From contig JAOAKH010000012.1 in the NCBI GenBank assembly GCA_026413755.1, positions 1 to 37,265 on the forward strand: a stretch of DNA of 37,265 bases, in the 5' to 3' direction. Made by a program: the position numbers and the translations under genes. Shown one piece after another: positions 22,753 through 31,030 of the stretch. The stretch's first letter is position 1. Each line of letters opens with the position of its first letter. The DNA comes from Acidilobaceae archaeon. GTDB lineage: Archaea; Thermoproteota; Thermoprotei_A; Sulfolobales; Acidilobaceae. Below the pieces are notes generated by a model that had not been told where the DNA came from, did no database searches, and saw only the letters and a list, made by a program, of their open reading frames with translations.

Positions 22753-23250
22753 ATGAACAGGGTAAGGGACAAGAGAGTAATAGCTGCGGTCGCGCTGCTG
22801 GCCCTGCTGCTAGCGGGCGCGGCAGCCTTCGCCATCTTCCGCGAGACGCTCCAAGCACGCATAGAGGTGGCGACGGGCAAGTTTGACTTCTCCATACGGA
22901 ACGCGACGGTGGTCGATAACGAGCCAAAGGAGCCAGATATCGCCAAGTGCGAAGCAAAGATAGCGGGTGATGGCAAGAGCGTGAACATTACGATAAGCAA
23001 CGCCTACCCGCTGTACAGGTGCACGGTCAATCTGACCGTGGAGAACGTGGGCACTATCCATGGGAGGTACGAGAACGCCTCGATTGAAGTTCCTGCCGCG
23101 CTGTCGGTTAACGTGACAGCTCCTCCGGGCATCATAGCCCCCAAGCAGAGGGTCAACGTAGTCATCGTAGTCTCCGTAACCGGAGCTGCAGAAGAGGACA
23201 AGAGGTACAGTGCCTCCGTAGTGATGAGGTTCAGGCAGGCCCTGCCATAA
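22753..23250 (+). CDS. TasA/CalY/AbpA-like exported fibre-subunit candidate 2
   Basis: 165 residues, a paralogue of the gene at 22017. Residues about 10-90 are almost the same (LLALLLAGAAAFAIFRETL, GKFDFSIRNATVVDNEPKE), while the C-terminal part diverges (NASIEVPAALSVNVTAPPG). The signal peptide ends near AAAFA. The mature protein is strand-rich with many sequons (NAT, NIT, NLT, NAS, NVT), as expected of a surface glycoprotein. The ATG is a standard start; no strong ribosome site is seen. T-rich sequence at 23283-23300 may terminate it. Confidence 0.6.
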   Translation: MNRVRDKRVIAAVALLALLLAGAAAFAIFRETLQARIEVATGKFDFSIRNATVVDNEPKEPDIAKCEAKIAGDGKSVNITISNAYPLYRCTVNLTVENVGTIHGRYENASIEVPAALSVNVTAPPGIIAPKQRVNVVIVVSVTGAAEEDKRYSASVVMRFRQALP

Positions 23251-23357
23251 CAGGCCTAGCACGCCTACGACCTTTTCCCCACTCTCTTTTATTTTCCTGT
23301 TGCACGTTCTCACGCCCCCTTTTCTCCTCTGAGCGGCTCTTTTTCCCGCGAGCAAAA

Positions 23358-23804
23358 ATGGCCGGTCTGAGAGCCTCGATAGCATTGGTCCTCACAGCGA
23401 CCGCCCTCCTTTCCCTCCTCTCTGCCTCCCTCTTCCAGGAAACCCTCTCAGCCCCCGTGAAGGTTGGCACGGGCTACATAGACGTTGTCGTCGAGGGCGC
23501 AGAGGTGGAGGAAGGCGGGAACGTTTGCGCTGTCAATTCGTGGAAGGGCACGACGGTTTACGTGAACGTTAGCGGGCAAGCAGGAGATCGATGCCTCATA
23601 CGGGTCAGGGCGTATAACAACGGCACTGTGCCGGCCAGGCTAAAGAGCGTGGATCCGCGCGACGCGAGAGTCGTAGGAGCGGTCGAGCTCCCCGGCCCCG
23701 TGCTCCCCAGGCAGCAGGGAATAGTAAAGTTCTCCCTAACGCTCCGAGAAAACCTGTCGGCGCAGCTAGCGGTGAAGCTCAACTTCGCTATGGGGCCTCC
23801 GTAA
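23358..23804 (+). CDS. TasA/CalY/AbpA-like exported fibre-subunit candidate 3
   Basis: 148 residues, a more distant relative of the two preceding genes. The signal ASIALVLTATALLSLLSA is followed by SLFQETLSAPVKVGTGYIDVVVEGA, which aligns with IFRETLRAPIRVETGRFDFSI of copy 1. The rest differs, with two cysteines (NVCAVNSW and DRCLIRV) that could form a disulfide, as also seen in the paired cysteines of copies 1 and 2. The ATG follows GCGAGCAAAA with no ribosome site. Its position in tandem suggests a multi-subunit surface filament. Confidence 0.55.
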   Translation: MAGLRASIALVLTATALLSLLSASLFQETLSAPVKVGTGYIDVVVEGAEVEEGGNVCAVNSWKGTTVYVNVSGQAGDRCLIRVRAYNNGTVPARLKSVDPRDARVVGAVELPGPVLPRQQGIVKFSLTLRENLSAQLAVKLNFAMGPP

Positions 23805-23836
23805 AGATATTAGGGCCTCCTGCTCTTTGTAACCGG

Positions 23837-23884
23837 ATGATGTAAGCCGCAAGCCCGATAGGTGAGGAGGGCTCGTGTTACTGA
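23837..23884 (+). ncRNA. Candidate box C/D sRNA
   Basis: All four boxes are present with archaeal spacing: C ATGATGT (23837-23843), 11-base guide, D' CCGA (23855-23858), 3-base spacer, C' GTGAGGA (23862-23868), 12-base guide, D CTGA (23881-23884). C, D' and C' each differ by one base from consensus; flanking terminal stem is weak. The D' guide AAGCCGCAAGC is complementary at 10 of 11 bases to GCCTGCGGCTT, which I recall as a conserved archaeal 16S rRNA segment. It lies 50 bases upstream of reverse gyrase. Confidence 0.5.
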
Positions 23885-23934
23885 CGTGCTACAGCCTCTC
23901 AGCTCGCTAGAGCTCCCCGCAGCTAGGCCCGGCG

Positions 23935-26900
23935 GTGGCGGCGCTGATCTCTGCAAAATACTTAGGCCTCTGCCCCAACTGCGGCGGGCCCATAAGCTAC
24001 TCCAGGCTCTCCCGCGGGCTCCCCTGCGAGGCCTGCCTGCCGGAGCCGAGGGAGGGCTACGTTGAGGAGCTAAAGAGGGCAGGGAGGCTGAAGGGCCTCG
24101 GCTGGCTCAAGGCGCTGGAGGAGGAGGAGAGGGCCTTCCTGGAGTTCTTCCGCGCAAGGCTCGGCCTGGAGCCCTGGGGGGCGCAGAGGAGCTGGGCGAG
24201 GAGGCTGCTAATGCTCGAGAGCTTCGCCATAATAGCCCCCACAGGCGTTGGGAAGAGCACGCTGCTCATGGCCTACGCGGCCTTCAGGGCGCTCCAGGGC
24301 TGGAGAGCCCTCTACCTAGTGCCTACGGAGAACCTCGCAAGGCAAGTCTCTGAGAGGCTCAGGGGGCTGCACGAGGGCACAGTAGCATACTACTCCAGCC
24401 TGCCGAAGAGGGCTAGGGAGGAGGCGCTAGCCAGGATAGCTAGCGGGAACCTCGGCGTCCTCGTCGTCACCACGGGCTTCCTGGAGAGGAGGGCCCACGA
24501 GCTCCCCCTTTTCGACCTCGTGATAGTGGACGACGTGGACAGCCTGGTGAGGGACAGCAAGAACGTTGAGAGGGTGCTGAGGGCCCTCGGCTTCCGCGAG
24601 GAGACTATAGCTGTGGCGGCAGAGCTGGTGAGGCAGAGGCTGAGGCTCAGGAGGGCTAGGGCAGCCGGGGCGGGGGCGGAGAGGCTAGAGCTGGTGGTGG
24701 GGGAGCTGGAGGGGAGGCTCAGGAGGCTTATGGGCAGCGAGAGGGGAGGGCAGCTGGTAGTCGCGTCTGCTACGGGGAGGCCTAAAGGCCACAAGCACCT
24801 GATCTTCAGGGAGCTGCTGAACTTCGAGGTAGGCGGAGGAGGGGACTACGTGAGGAACGTGATAGACTCCTACGCTGCCGCGCAGGCAGAGGAGGCAGTT
24901 AGGGTGGCAAAGCTGCTCGGGAAGGGGGGCATAGTTTTCGTGAGCCAGTACTTGGGGAAGGCGTACGTAGAGAGGATAGCGCAGAGGCTGAGGGAGGAGG
25001 GGCTCAGGGCCTCCAAGGCCTTGGCGGGCTCCTGGAGGGGGGTGCTGGAGCTGGAGGGGGGGAAGGCAGACGTGCTGGTAACGGTAGCGAGCAGGTATGG
25101 CGTGGCGGTGAGGGGGCTAGATGCGCCTAGGGTAGTTAAGTACGTAGTCTTCGCTGGAGCCCCAGCCAGGAGGGTGAGGCTAGAGGACGCCCTCTCCTCG
25201 CCCCTCAGGCTGCTGCGGCTGCTGCTGCAGGCAAAGGAGGAGGGGAGCGAGGAGGGGGCGCGGCTGGCCTCGGAGGTCATGAGAGCGCTTGAGAGGGCAG
25301 AGCCCGAAGCCCTCATGGCGGCCTTGAGGGAAGGCGCCGAGGGGCAGCTGGCAGAGGCTGTAGAGCTGCTGAGGAGGGCTAAGGCCTGGGCCCTCGGCTG
25401 GGCTAAGGAGAGGCTGAGGGAGAGGGGGGAGGCGAGGGTGGGCACGATGCTCATAGCGCTGGAGGGGGAGCCCTACGCATACCTCCCCGACGCCATCACC
25501 TACCTGCAGGCAAGCGGGAGGGCCAGCAGGCTGCTGGAGGGCAGGATGACGCTAGGGCTAAGCGTCGTGGTGGAGCCGAGGGAGGAGCTCGTGAGGGCCC
25601 TTGAGGCAAAGCTCAGGGCCTTCGCGGACGTGAGGTTCTTGCGGCTGCAGGAACTAGACCTGGAGGCCGTGAAGGAGGAGCTAGAGGAGAGCAGGAGGGG
25701 AGGAGGGAGGGAGCTGAAGGTGAGGACGAGGCTGCTCATAGTTGAGTCCCCCACAAAGGCGAGGACCATAGGCTGGTTCTGGGGGAGGCCTGGGAAGAGG
25801 AGGGTGGGGAGGCTCACGGTCTACGAGACCTCTTACGTTGACGACGACAGCATAACCATATTGCAGGTGGCAGCCAGCAGGGGGCACCTCTTCGACCTGG
25901 TGGAGGAGCTGGAGGGCTCGAGGCACGGCGTGCTGGTGGAGGACGGCTCATATGTGCCGGTTTACGGGAGCATAAAGAGGTGCCTCTCCTGCGGAGCCCA
26001 GTACGTCTCTCGCCCGCGCTGCCCACGCTGCTCCTCCCAGGAGGCCCTCGACGCGCTCTCTACCGTTGAGGCCCTGCGGAGGCTTGCGCTCTCTGCGGAC
26101 GAGGTGGTGATCGCTACAGATCCAGACAGGGAGGGGGAGAAGATAGCCCTAGACGTCGCGCTGGCGCTCAAGCCCTACGCAAAGGCCGTGAGGAGGGCGC
26201 GCATATACGAGATCTCCAGGAGAGAGGTAACGAGGGCCATAAGGGAGGCAGGGGACGTGGACCTGAGGCTGGCAGAAGCGCAGATGGCCCGCAGGATAGC
26301 GGACCGCTGGATAGGCTACGAGCTGAGCGCCCTCGCGAAGCAAGCTTACGGCAAGGAGTGGCTGGGGGCGGGGAGGGTGCAGACCCCCGTCCTCGGCTGG
26401 GTGGTGGAGCGCTACAGGCACTGGAGCTCCTCCCAGCTCTACAAGGCCTGCCTGAAGCTGGCGGTGGGCTACAGGGTCTGCTTCTCCTCCCCAGACAGGA
26501 GGGAGGCAGAGAGGGCAGCCCTCTCTGCCGTCGTAGTGGAGAGGGTTACAAGGGAGGAGGCAACGCTCTCCCCCCCGCCGCCCTACTCCACAGATTCCAT
26601 GCTGTACGAGGCCTCCCTCAGGCTGGGCATGAGGGTTGAGGCGGCCATGAGGGTCGCGCAGGAGCTCTTCGAGGCGGGCCTCATAACTTACCACAGGACC
26701 GACTCGATCAGGGTCTCCTCTCAGGGGGCAGAGGTGGCCAGGGCTTACCTGGCGGGCAGGGGGCTCGAAGAGCTGTTCAGGCCTCGCAGCTGGAGCGAGG
26801 AGGGGGCTCACGAGGCCATAAGGCCCACGAGGCCCCTCGACCTCGAGGCCCTCGACAAGGCTGTGGCGGAGGGAACGCTGAAGCTGGGCATAAGGCTCAC

Positions 26901-27495
26901 AGAGAGGCACAGGGAGCTCTACGACCTCATATTCAGAAGGTTCATGGCCAGCCAGATGGCAGAGGCTAGGGCGCTGAAGGTCTCGCTGGAGCTCTCCGCA
27001 GCGGGGCTCAGGGCGAGCGCGGAGCTCACGGCAGCGCTCCTCTCGCCGGGCTTCGCGCTGCTCTACGGCCCGAGGCTTGAGCCCTGGGCCCTCTCTGTAA
27101 AGGAGGGGGACCAGCTAGAGGCAGCGGAGGCAACCGTTAGGAAGGGGAGCGCCGTGAGCCTCTACACTAGCGGCGAGCTGGTGAGGCTCATGAAGGAGAG
27201 GGGGATCGGGAGGCCCAGCACCTACCACAAGGCAATAGAGGCGAACAGGAGGCACGGCTACGTCGTGGAGAGCAAGAGGAGAGGGGCTATAGTGCCCACA
27301 AAGATGGGGATAGAGGTCTACTCGCTGCTGAGGAACAAGTTCCCCCTCTTCGTCTCGGAGGAGTACACGAGGGCACTCGAGGAGAAGCTCGACGAGATAG
27401 AGAGGGGAAAGAGCGCGGGGGAGCTGCTCGGCGAGCTCTGGAGCTCCCTAGCTCAGCTGGGCTCTAGGCCTTCTGAGGTTCCTCCTTCCTTATAA
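23935..27495 (+). CDS. rgy: Reverse gyrase
   Basis: Introduces positive supercoils, the hallmark enzyme of hyperthermophiles. The 1186-residue protein is the standard fusion. A zinc finger (Cys13, 16, 31, 34) precedes a SF2 helicase-like half with Walker A APTGVGKST (101-109) and DEAD-like VIVDDVD. A topoisomerase IA half starts at IVESPTKART (about 603), with a second zinc finger from Cys683 (CLSCG...CPRC), the acidic ATDPDREGEKI, and the catalytic Tyr919 in LITYHRTDS. Everything needed for activity is visible. The GTG start lacks a strong ribosome site. The 3' end overlaps rad50 on the other strand by 43 bases. Confidence 0.97.
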   Translation: MAALISAKYLGLCPNCGGPISYSRLSRGLPCEACLPEPREGYVEELKRAGRLKGLGWLKALEEEERAFLEFFRARLGLEPWGAQRSWARRLLMLESFAIIAPTGVGKSTLLMAYAAFRALQGWRALYLVPTENLARQVSERLRGLHEGTVAYYSSLPKRAREEALARIASGNLGVLVVTTGFLERRAHELPLFDLVIVDDVDSLVRDSKNVERVLRALGFREETIAVAAELVRQRLRLRRARAAGAGAERLELVVGELEGRLRRLMGSERGGQLVVASATGRPKGHKHLIFRELLNFEVGGGGDYVRNVIDSYAAAQAEEAVRVAKLLGKGGIVFVSQYLGKAYVERIAQRLREEGLRASKALAGSWRGVLELEGGKADVLVTVASRYGVAVRGLDAPRVVKYVVFAGAPARRVRLEDALSSPLRLLRLLLQAKEEGSEEGARLASEVMRALERAEPEALMAALREGAEGQLAEAVELLRRAKAWALGWAKERLRERGEARVGTMLIALEGEPYAYLPDAITYLQASGRASRLLEGRMTLGLSVVVEPREELVRALEAKLRAFADVRFLRLQELDLEAVKEELEESRRGGGRELKVRTRLLIVESPTKARTIGWFWGRPGKRRVGRLTVYETSYVDDDSITILQVAASRGHLFDLVEELEGSRHGVLVEDGSYVPVYGSIKRCLSCGAQYVSRPRCPRCSSQEALDALSTVEALRRLALSADEVVIATDPDREGEKIALDVALALKPYAKAVRRARIYEISRREVTRAIREAGDVDLRLAEAQMARRIADRWIGYELSALAKQAYGKEWLGAGRVQTPVLGWVVERYRHWSSSQLYKACLKLAVGYRVCFSSPDRREAERAALSAVVVERVTREEATLSPPPPYSTDSMLYEASLRLGMRVEAAMRVAQELFEAGLITYHRTDSIRVSSQGAEVARAYLAGRGLEELFRPRSWSEEGAHEAIRPTRPLDLEALDKAVAEGTLKLGIRLTERHRELYDLIFRRFMASQMAEARALKVSLELSAAGLRASAELTAALLSPGFALLYGPRLEPWALSVKEGDQLEAAEATVRKGSAVSLYTSGELVRLMKERGIGRPSTYHKAIEANRRHGYVVESKRRGAIVPTKMGIEVYSLLRNKFPLFVSEEYTRALEEKLDEIERGKSAGELLGELWSSLAQLGSRPSEVPPSL

Positions 27496-29864
27496 CGCTC
27501 CTCTCTTATAACGCTTCGGCCGCCCCTCTTCTCCACCAATATCACCTTGTCTGCCTGCCCCTCCACCTCTGAGTCGTGGGTGATCACAATGACCTGGCTC
27601 AAAGTTTGGGAGAGCTGCGGCAGCATCTCGAAGACCTGTCTCCTGGCGTCCTCGTCCAAGAACTCGGTGGGCTCGTCTAGTATCATGAAGTCGGCAGGCA
27701 CCTTGAGGACCCTGGCGAGCGCCATCCTGAGAGCTATGGCGAGCATTGTCCTCTCGCCGCCGCTCAGCGACCTTATGTTCAGCTTGTAGTCTCCTCCCCG
27801 CGGCCCCGTCCTCACGACGTATACTTCAAAACCCTCATCTATCCCCACCCTGAAGTCCAGCGCCTCCTTTCTTATTTCCTTGAGAATATTGTTGACCTCC
27901 TGCTCTAACCGCCTCCTGAGCTCCCTCGTTAGCTCCTGCGCCAGCTGACCGTCCTTGCCCAGCACCCTCTCCTCTAGCCTCTGGATAATCGCTGCGATCT
28001 CCTTCTTGATCTTGGCAGCCTCCACCTCCTTCTCCAGCCTTCCTATCTCCTCCTCCAGCTCTATCAACTTCTTCTTAAGCTCCTCCACGCCCCCTCTCAG
28101 CTTCCCCAGTTTTTGGGCAAGGTCCTTCATCCTCTTCTCTGCCTCATCCCTCCTCCTCTCCGCCTCCCTCAGCTCCATCTCCAGCTCTGCCGCGCTCCTC
28201 TGGGGCACCTCTACGCTAAGAGCGCGCATGGAGGAGAGCAGCACCGCCCTCTTCCCCTCCAGCTCCGCCCTCCTCTCCTCCAGCTTATGTAGCTCCTGCC
28301 GCTCCTCCCTTGCCCTCTCCAGCGGGCAGTCGAGGGGAGAGCGCATCTCTACACCATACGCAGCTGCTAGCGGCGCGCAAGCCTTGAGGAAGTCCTCCGC
28401 GCTCCTCCTCGCCTCCTCCCTCGCCTGCCTGGCCTGCCTCAGCTTCTCTAGCAGCTTCCTCCCCTCCTCAGCCCTCCTCTTCTCCTCGCCCAGCCTTTGC
28501 AGCTCGCCCTCTATTGCAGCGATCTCCTTCTTTATCTCCTCAAGCCTCCTCCTCCTCTCCTCTGCCAGGTGGCGCGCCCTCTCAGGCGAGAGGGGGGAGC
28601 CGCAGTAGGGGCAGCGGTCTGCGGCAGAGATGGAGAGAAGCCTCTCTATCATCTCCTTCTCCCCCTCCAGCCTCCCCTTTGCGCCCGTCAGCTCCCTCAC
28701 CCTCTCCTCCAGCTCCTCTGCCGACAAAGCGCTTAGCTCCGCCTCCACCCTATCGAGCTCTCGCAGCCACAGCTCCTCTGCCTGCCTGTCCACCACCCAG
28801 AGGGCCTCGAGGAGCTCCCTAAGGCCTCCTTTGCTCCTCTTCAGCACCTCCTGCCACAGCCTCCCCCTCGCGAGGTCCTGCCTGCGCTCAGCGAGCTCCT
28901 TGCCCAGCTCCCTCTCGGCCTTGTATAGGCTCTCAAGGGAGTACTTGAGGTGCGCTTGCGCCATAGAGGCCTCCTCCAGGAGCCTCTCGTCCCGCAGGGC
29001 GGTCGGCAGCTGTGCAGCTCTCCTGCTCAGCTCCCTCAGCTCCCTCTCCACTCTCTCTAGCTCCTCCGCAAGCTTCCTAGCCTCCAGGGCCCTCCTGAGC
29101 CCCTCCGCTGCCCTCTTCGCCTCTTCTGCCTCCTGCTCTGCGGCCCTCGCCTTTGCCTCTAGCTCCCCCAGCTCCCTCTCCATTTTCTCTATTTTTGCGC
29201 GCTCCTCCTCCCTCTTCCTTTTCTTCTCCTCTAGCTCTTTCCCTCTCCTCTCCAGAGCCCCTGCCTCCGCCTCCAGAGCCCTCCGCCGGTCGCTGAGGAT
29301 CTTTCTTGCCTCCTCTAGCCTCCCCCAGCCGGCGAGGTCCAATATAGCGTTCTTCCTCTCCGCGGCCCCCATGGTGAGGAGCTCCCCTAGACGGCCTTGG
29401 CGAGCTATGCTGGTGGCGACTAGCACCTCCGTGTCGCTCACGCCGAATATGTTGGAGAGGGCTCTGCACACCTCTTGCACGCCTTCCGCTATTTTCTGTT
29501 TCTGCACGCCTTCCGCTATTTTCTGTCTCTGTTTCTCGTCCTTGACCTCCCCCCGTAGCTCCACCACCGGCTCCCCCGTCCTCCTCCCTAGCGTCCTCTT
29601 TAGCTCGTAATTCCTCCCGCCTGCCTCGAACTGGACGATTATGCTGCCCTCCTCGGCTCCTATCCTCACGAACTCTTCCACGTTAGTCCTCGCTGTCCTT
29701 AGAGACCGGTCGCAAGGTCCCACGAGGGCCATAATTATGGCATCTACTATTGAGCTCTTGCCGCTCCCGTTAGGGCCTACTATTGCGTTTATGCCTGGGG
29801 AGAAGGTCACCGTCCCCTGCTCGTAAGAGAGCACGTTCCTTAGCTCCACCCTCCGGATCATCAT
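27453..29864 (-). CDS. rad50: DNA double-strand break repair ATPase Rad50
   Basis: Partner of Mre11 in break resection and tethering. In 803 residues: Walker A GPNGSGKSS (30-38), a coiled coil (about 165-660) broken by the zinc hook CPYC (Cys418/421), then the ABC signature SLSGGERTMLAIALRMAL and Walker B FMILDEPTEFLDED near the C-terminus. An in-frame 27-base tandem duplication gives RQKIAEGVQ-KQKIAEGVQ at residues 113-130. The ATG is 11 bases after the mre11 stop. It is somewhat shorter than many archaeal Rad50 (about 860-880). Confidence 0.96.
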   Translation of the reverse strand: MMIRRVELRNVLSYEQGTVTFSPGINAIVGPNGSGKSSIVDAIIMALVGPCDRSLRTARTNVEEFVRIGAEEGSIIVQFEAGGRNYELKRTLGRRTGEPVVELRGEVKDEKQRQKIAEGVQKQKIAEGVQEVCRALSNIFGVSDTEVLVATSIARQGRLGELLTMGAAERKNAILDLAGWGRLEEARKILSDRRRALEAEAGALERRGKELEEKKRKREEERAKIEKMERELGELEAKARAAEQEAEEAKRAAEGLRRALEARKLAEELERVERELRELSRRAAQLPTALRDERLLEEASMAQAHLKYSLESLYKAERELGKELAERRQDLARGRLWQEVLKRSKGGLRELLEALWVVDRQAEELWLRELDRVEAELSALSAEELEERVRELTGAKGRLEGEKEMIERLLSISAADRCPYCGSPLSPERARHLAEERRRRLEEIKKEIAAIEGELQRLGEEKRRAEEGRKLLEKLRQARQAREEARRSAEDFLKACAPLAAAYGVEMRSPLDCPLERAREERQELHKLEERRAELEGKRAVLLSSMRALSVEVPQRSAAELEMELREAERRRDEAEKRMKDLAQKLGKLRGGVEELKKKLIELEEEIGRLEKEVEAAKIKKEIAAIIQRLEERVLGKDGQLAQELTRELRRRLEQEVNNILKEIRKEALDFRVGIDEGFEVYVVRTGPRGGDYKLNIRSLSGGERTMLAIALRMALARVLKVPADFMILDEPTEFLDEDARRQVFEMLPQLSQTLSQVIVITHDSEVEGQADKVILVEKRGGRSVIREERYKEGGTSEGLEPS
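29476..29529 (-). repeat. 27-bp in-frame tandem duplication within rad50
   Basis: Two adjacent 27-base units, 29476-29502 and 29503-29529, differ at one base. They encode nine residues each, in the ATPase lobe before the conserved VCRALSNIFGVSD. The near identity suggests a recent slippage event. Confidence 0.9.
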
Positions 29865-29875
29865 CTTGATCGCCC

Positions 29876-31018
29876 TTAGATTACTCCCAGCGCCTTCCTC
29901 AGCTTTAGCCGGAGATCTCTACTCTCCTCTAGCCTCCTTAAGAACCTTTCTGCCTCCTCTTCGGGCTCCGCTAGCAGCTCAAGGAGCGCCGCGGAGAGCT
30001 CCTCGTCCTTGAAGAGCCTCCTAACTATGCTATCCAGCGAGACCCTCTCTTCCCTCCCCTGGGCTCTGTCCTCTACTCGGGGCTTCTGCTCCTGGAACTC
30101 GTGCCTGTAGGTGAGGATCTTCCCGCTCTTCACTAGCTCCTCCAGCCTTTTTAGCAGTTCCGATAGCCTGTGAGAGGAACCGCTGAGGTATAAGAAGAGG
30201 AGCGGCGACTTTTCGTGCTCTGGGAGCTTCTCGAGCGCTTTCCTTGCGTCCAGCTCGCTCCCTTCTACGTATACCCAGGGCCTCGTTTTCTCTAACTTTA
30301 CCTTCTGAACCCTCACCTCTCTCCCCTCCACGTCCACCAGCAGCACATACCTGTTCCTCTCCCGGCGGTACTCCTGCAGGGAGAGGAAGTCCGTAGAGCC
30401 AGAGTACGCAATGATTCTCTCTTCAATCCTTTGCTCCCATGGCACGTGGAGGTGCCCGAGCGCCACGTAGCTGTACTCTGGCGGTATTTCTCTGGCCTCC
30501 ATTTCGCACTTCTTGTTGCCATGGCTTAGCGGTGTCACGTCGCAGAGGAGTAAGTGCGCTAAGGCTACCTTCACCCTCCCAGAGGCCTTTAGCGCATGCA
30601 CCCTCTCCTTGAGCTTCCCCGAGGCCCAGCCTGAGAAAACCAGGAGGGAAACGTCGCCCAGCCTGAACTCAGAGGGCTCCTCGTAGGCGCTTGGGCTATG
30701 CAGGAGCCCTAGCTCCTCCAGCACCCTCACCGGAGACCCCCTCGACTTCGCCTTGGGCAGCTCGTGGTTGCCCGGCGCTACGTAGAAAGGAATGCCCTCT
30801 TCCTTCAGCTTCTTGAGCGCTATGATCGCCTCTCGGTATGCTACCGGCGTGGGGACTGCGTGCTCAAACAGGTCGCCGCCGTGGAGGACCACATCGACCC
30901 TCTCCCCTATTGCTATATTCACAGCTTCATTAAAGGCTTCGTAGAGGTCTTTCTCCCTCTCTATTAGCCCGTACTGCCTGTAGCCTAGGTGCGTGTCTGA
31001 AAGGTGAAGGAACCTCAT
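29876..31018 (-). CDS. mre11: Mre11 nuclease
   Basis: Mn-dependent 3'-5' exonuclease and endonuclease acting with Rad50. Phosphodiesterase motifs are complete in the first 230 residues: SDTHLGY, HGGDLFE, APGNHELP, ALAHLLL and ALGHLHVPW. The C-terminal part holds the capping domain and a helical Rad50-binding region with LFKDEELSAALLELL. Length 380 is normal. It heads a mre11-rad50 operon, with the MFS gene 12 bases upstream; the nurA and herA genes that often flank the pair in archaea are not in the window. Confidence 0.95.
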   Translation of the reverse strand: MRFLHLSDTHLGYRQYGLIEREKDLYEAFNEAVNIAIGERVDVVLHGGDLFEHAVPTPVAYREAIIALKKLKEEGIPFYVAPGNHELPKAKSRGSPVRVLEELGLLHSPSAYEEPSEFRLGDVSLLVFSGWASGKLKERVHALKASGRVKVALAHLLLCDVTPLSHGNKKCEMEAREIPPEYSYVALGHLHVPWEQRIEERIIAYSGSTDFLSLQEYRRERNRYVLLVDVEGREVRVQKVKLEKTRPWVYVEGSELDARKALEKLPEHEKSPLLFLYLSGSSHRLSELLKRLEELVKSGKILTYRHEFQEQKPRVEDRAQGREERVSLDSIVRRLFKDEELSAALLELLAEPEEEAERFLRRLEESRDLRLKLRKALGVI

Positions 31019-31030
31019 GCGTGAGCCCCA

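Noticed and set aside
28630-29610. Long serine-rich ORF opposite rad50
   Set aside because: A composition artefact: GAG/GAA/AAG-rich coiled-coil coding read on the other strand gives long CTC/TCC serine-leucine frames. The same explains the long frames opposite reverse gyrase and rqcH.
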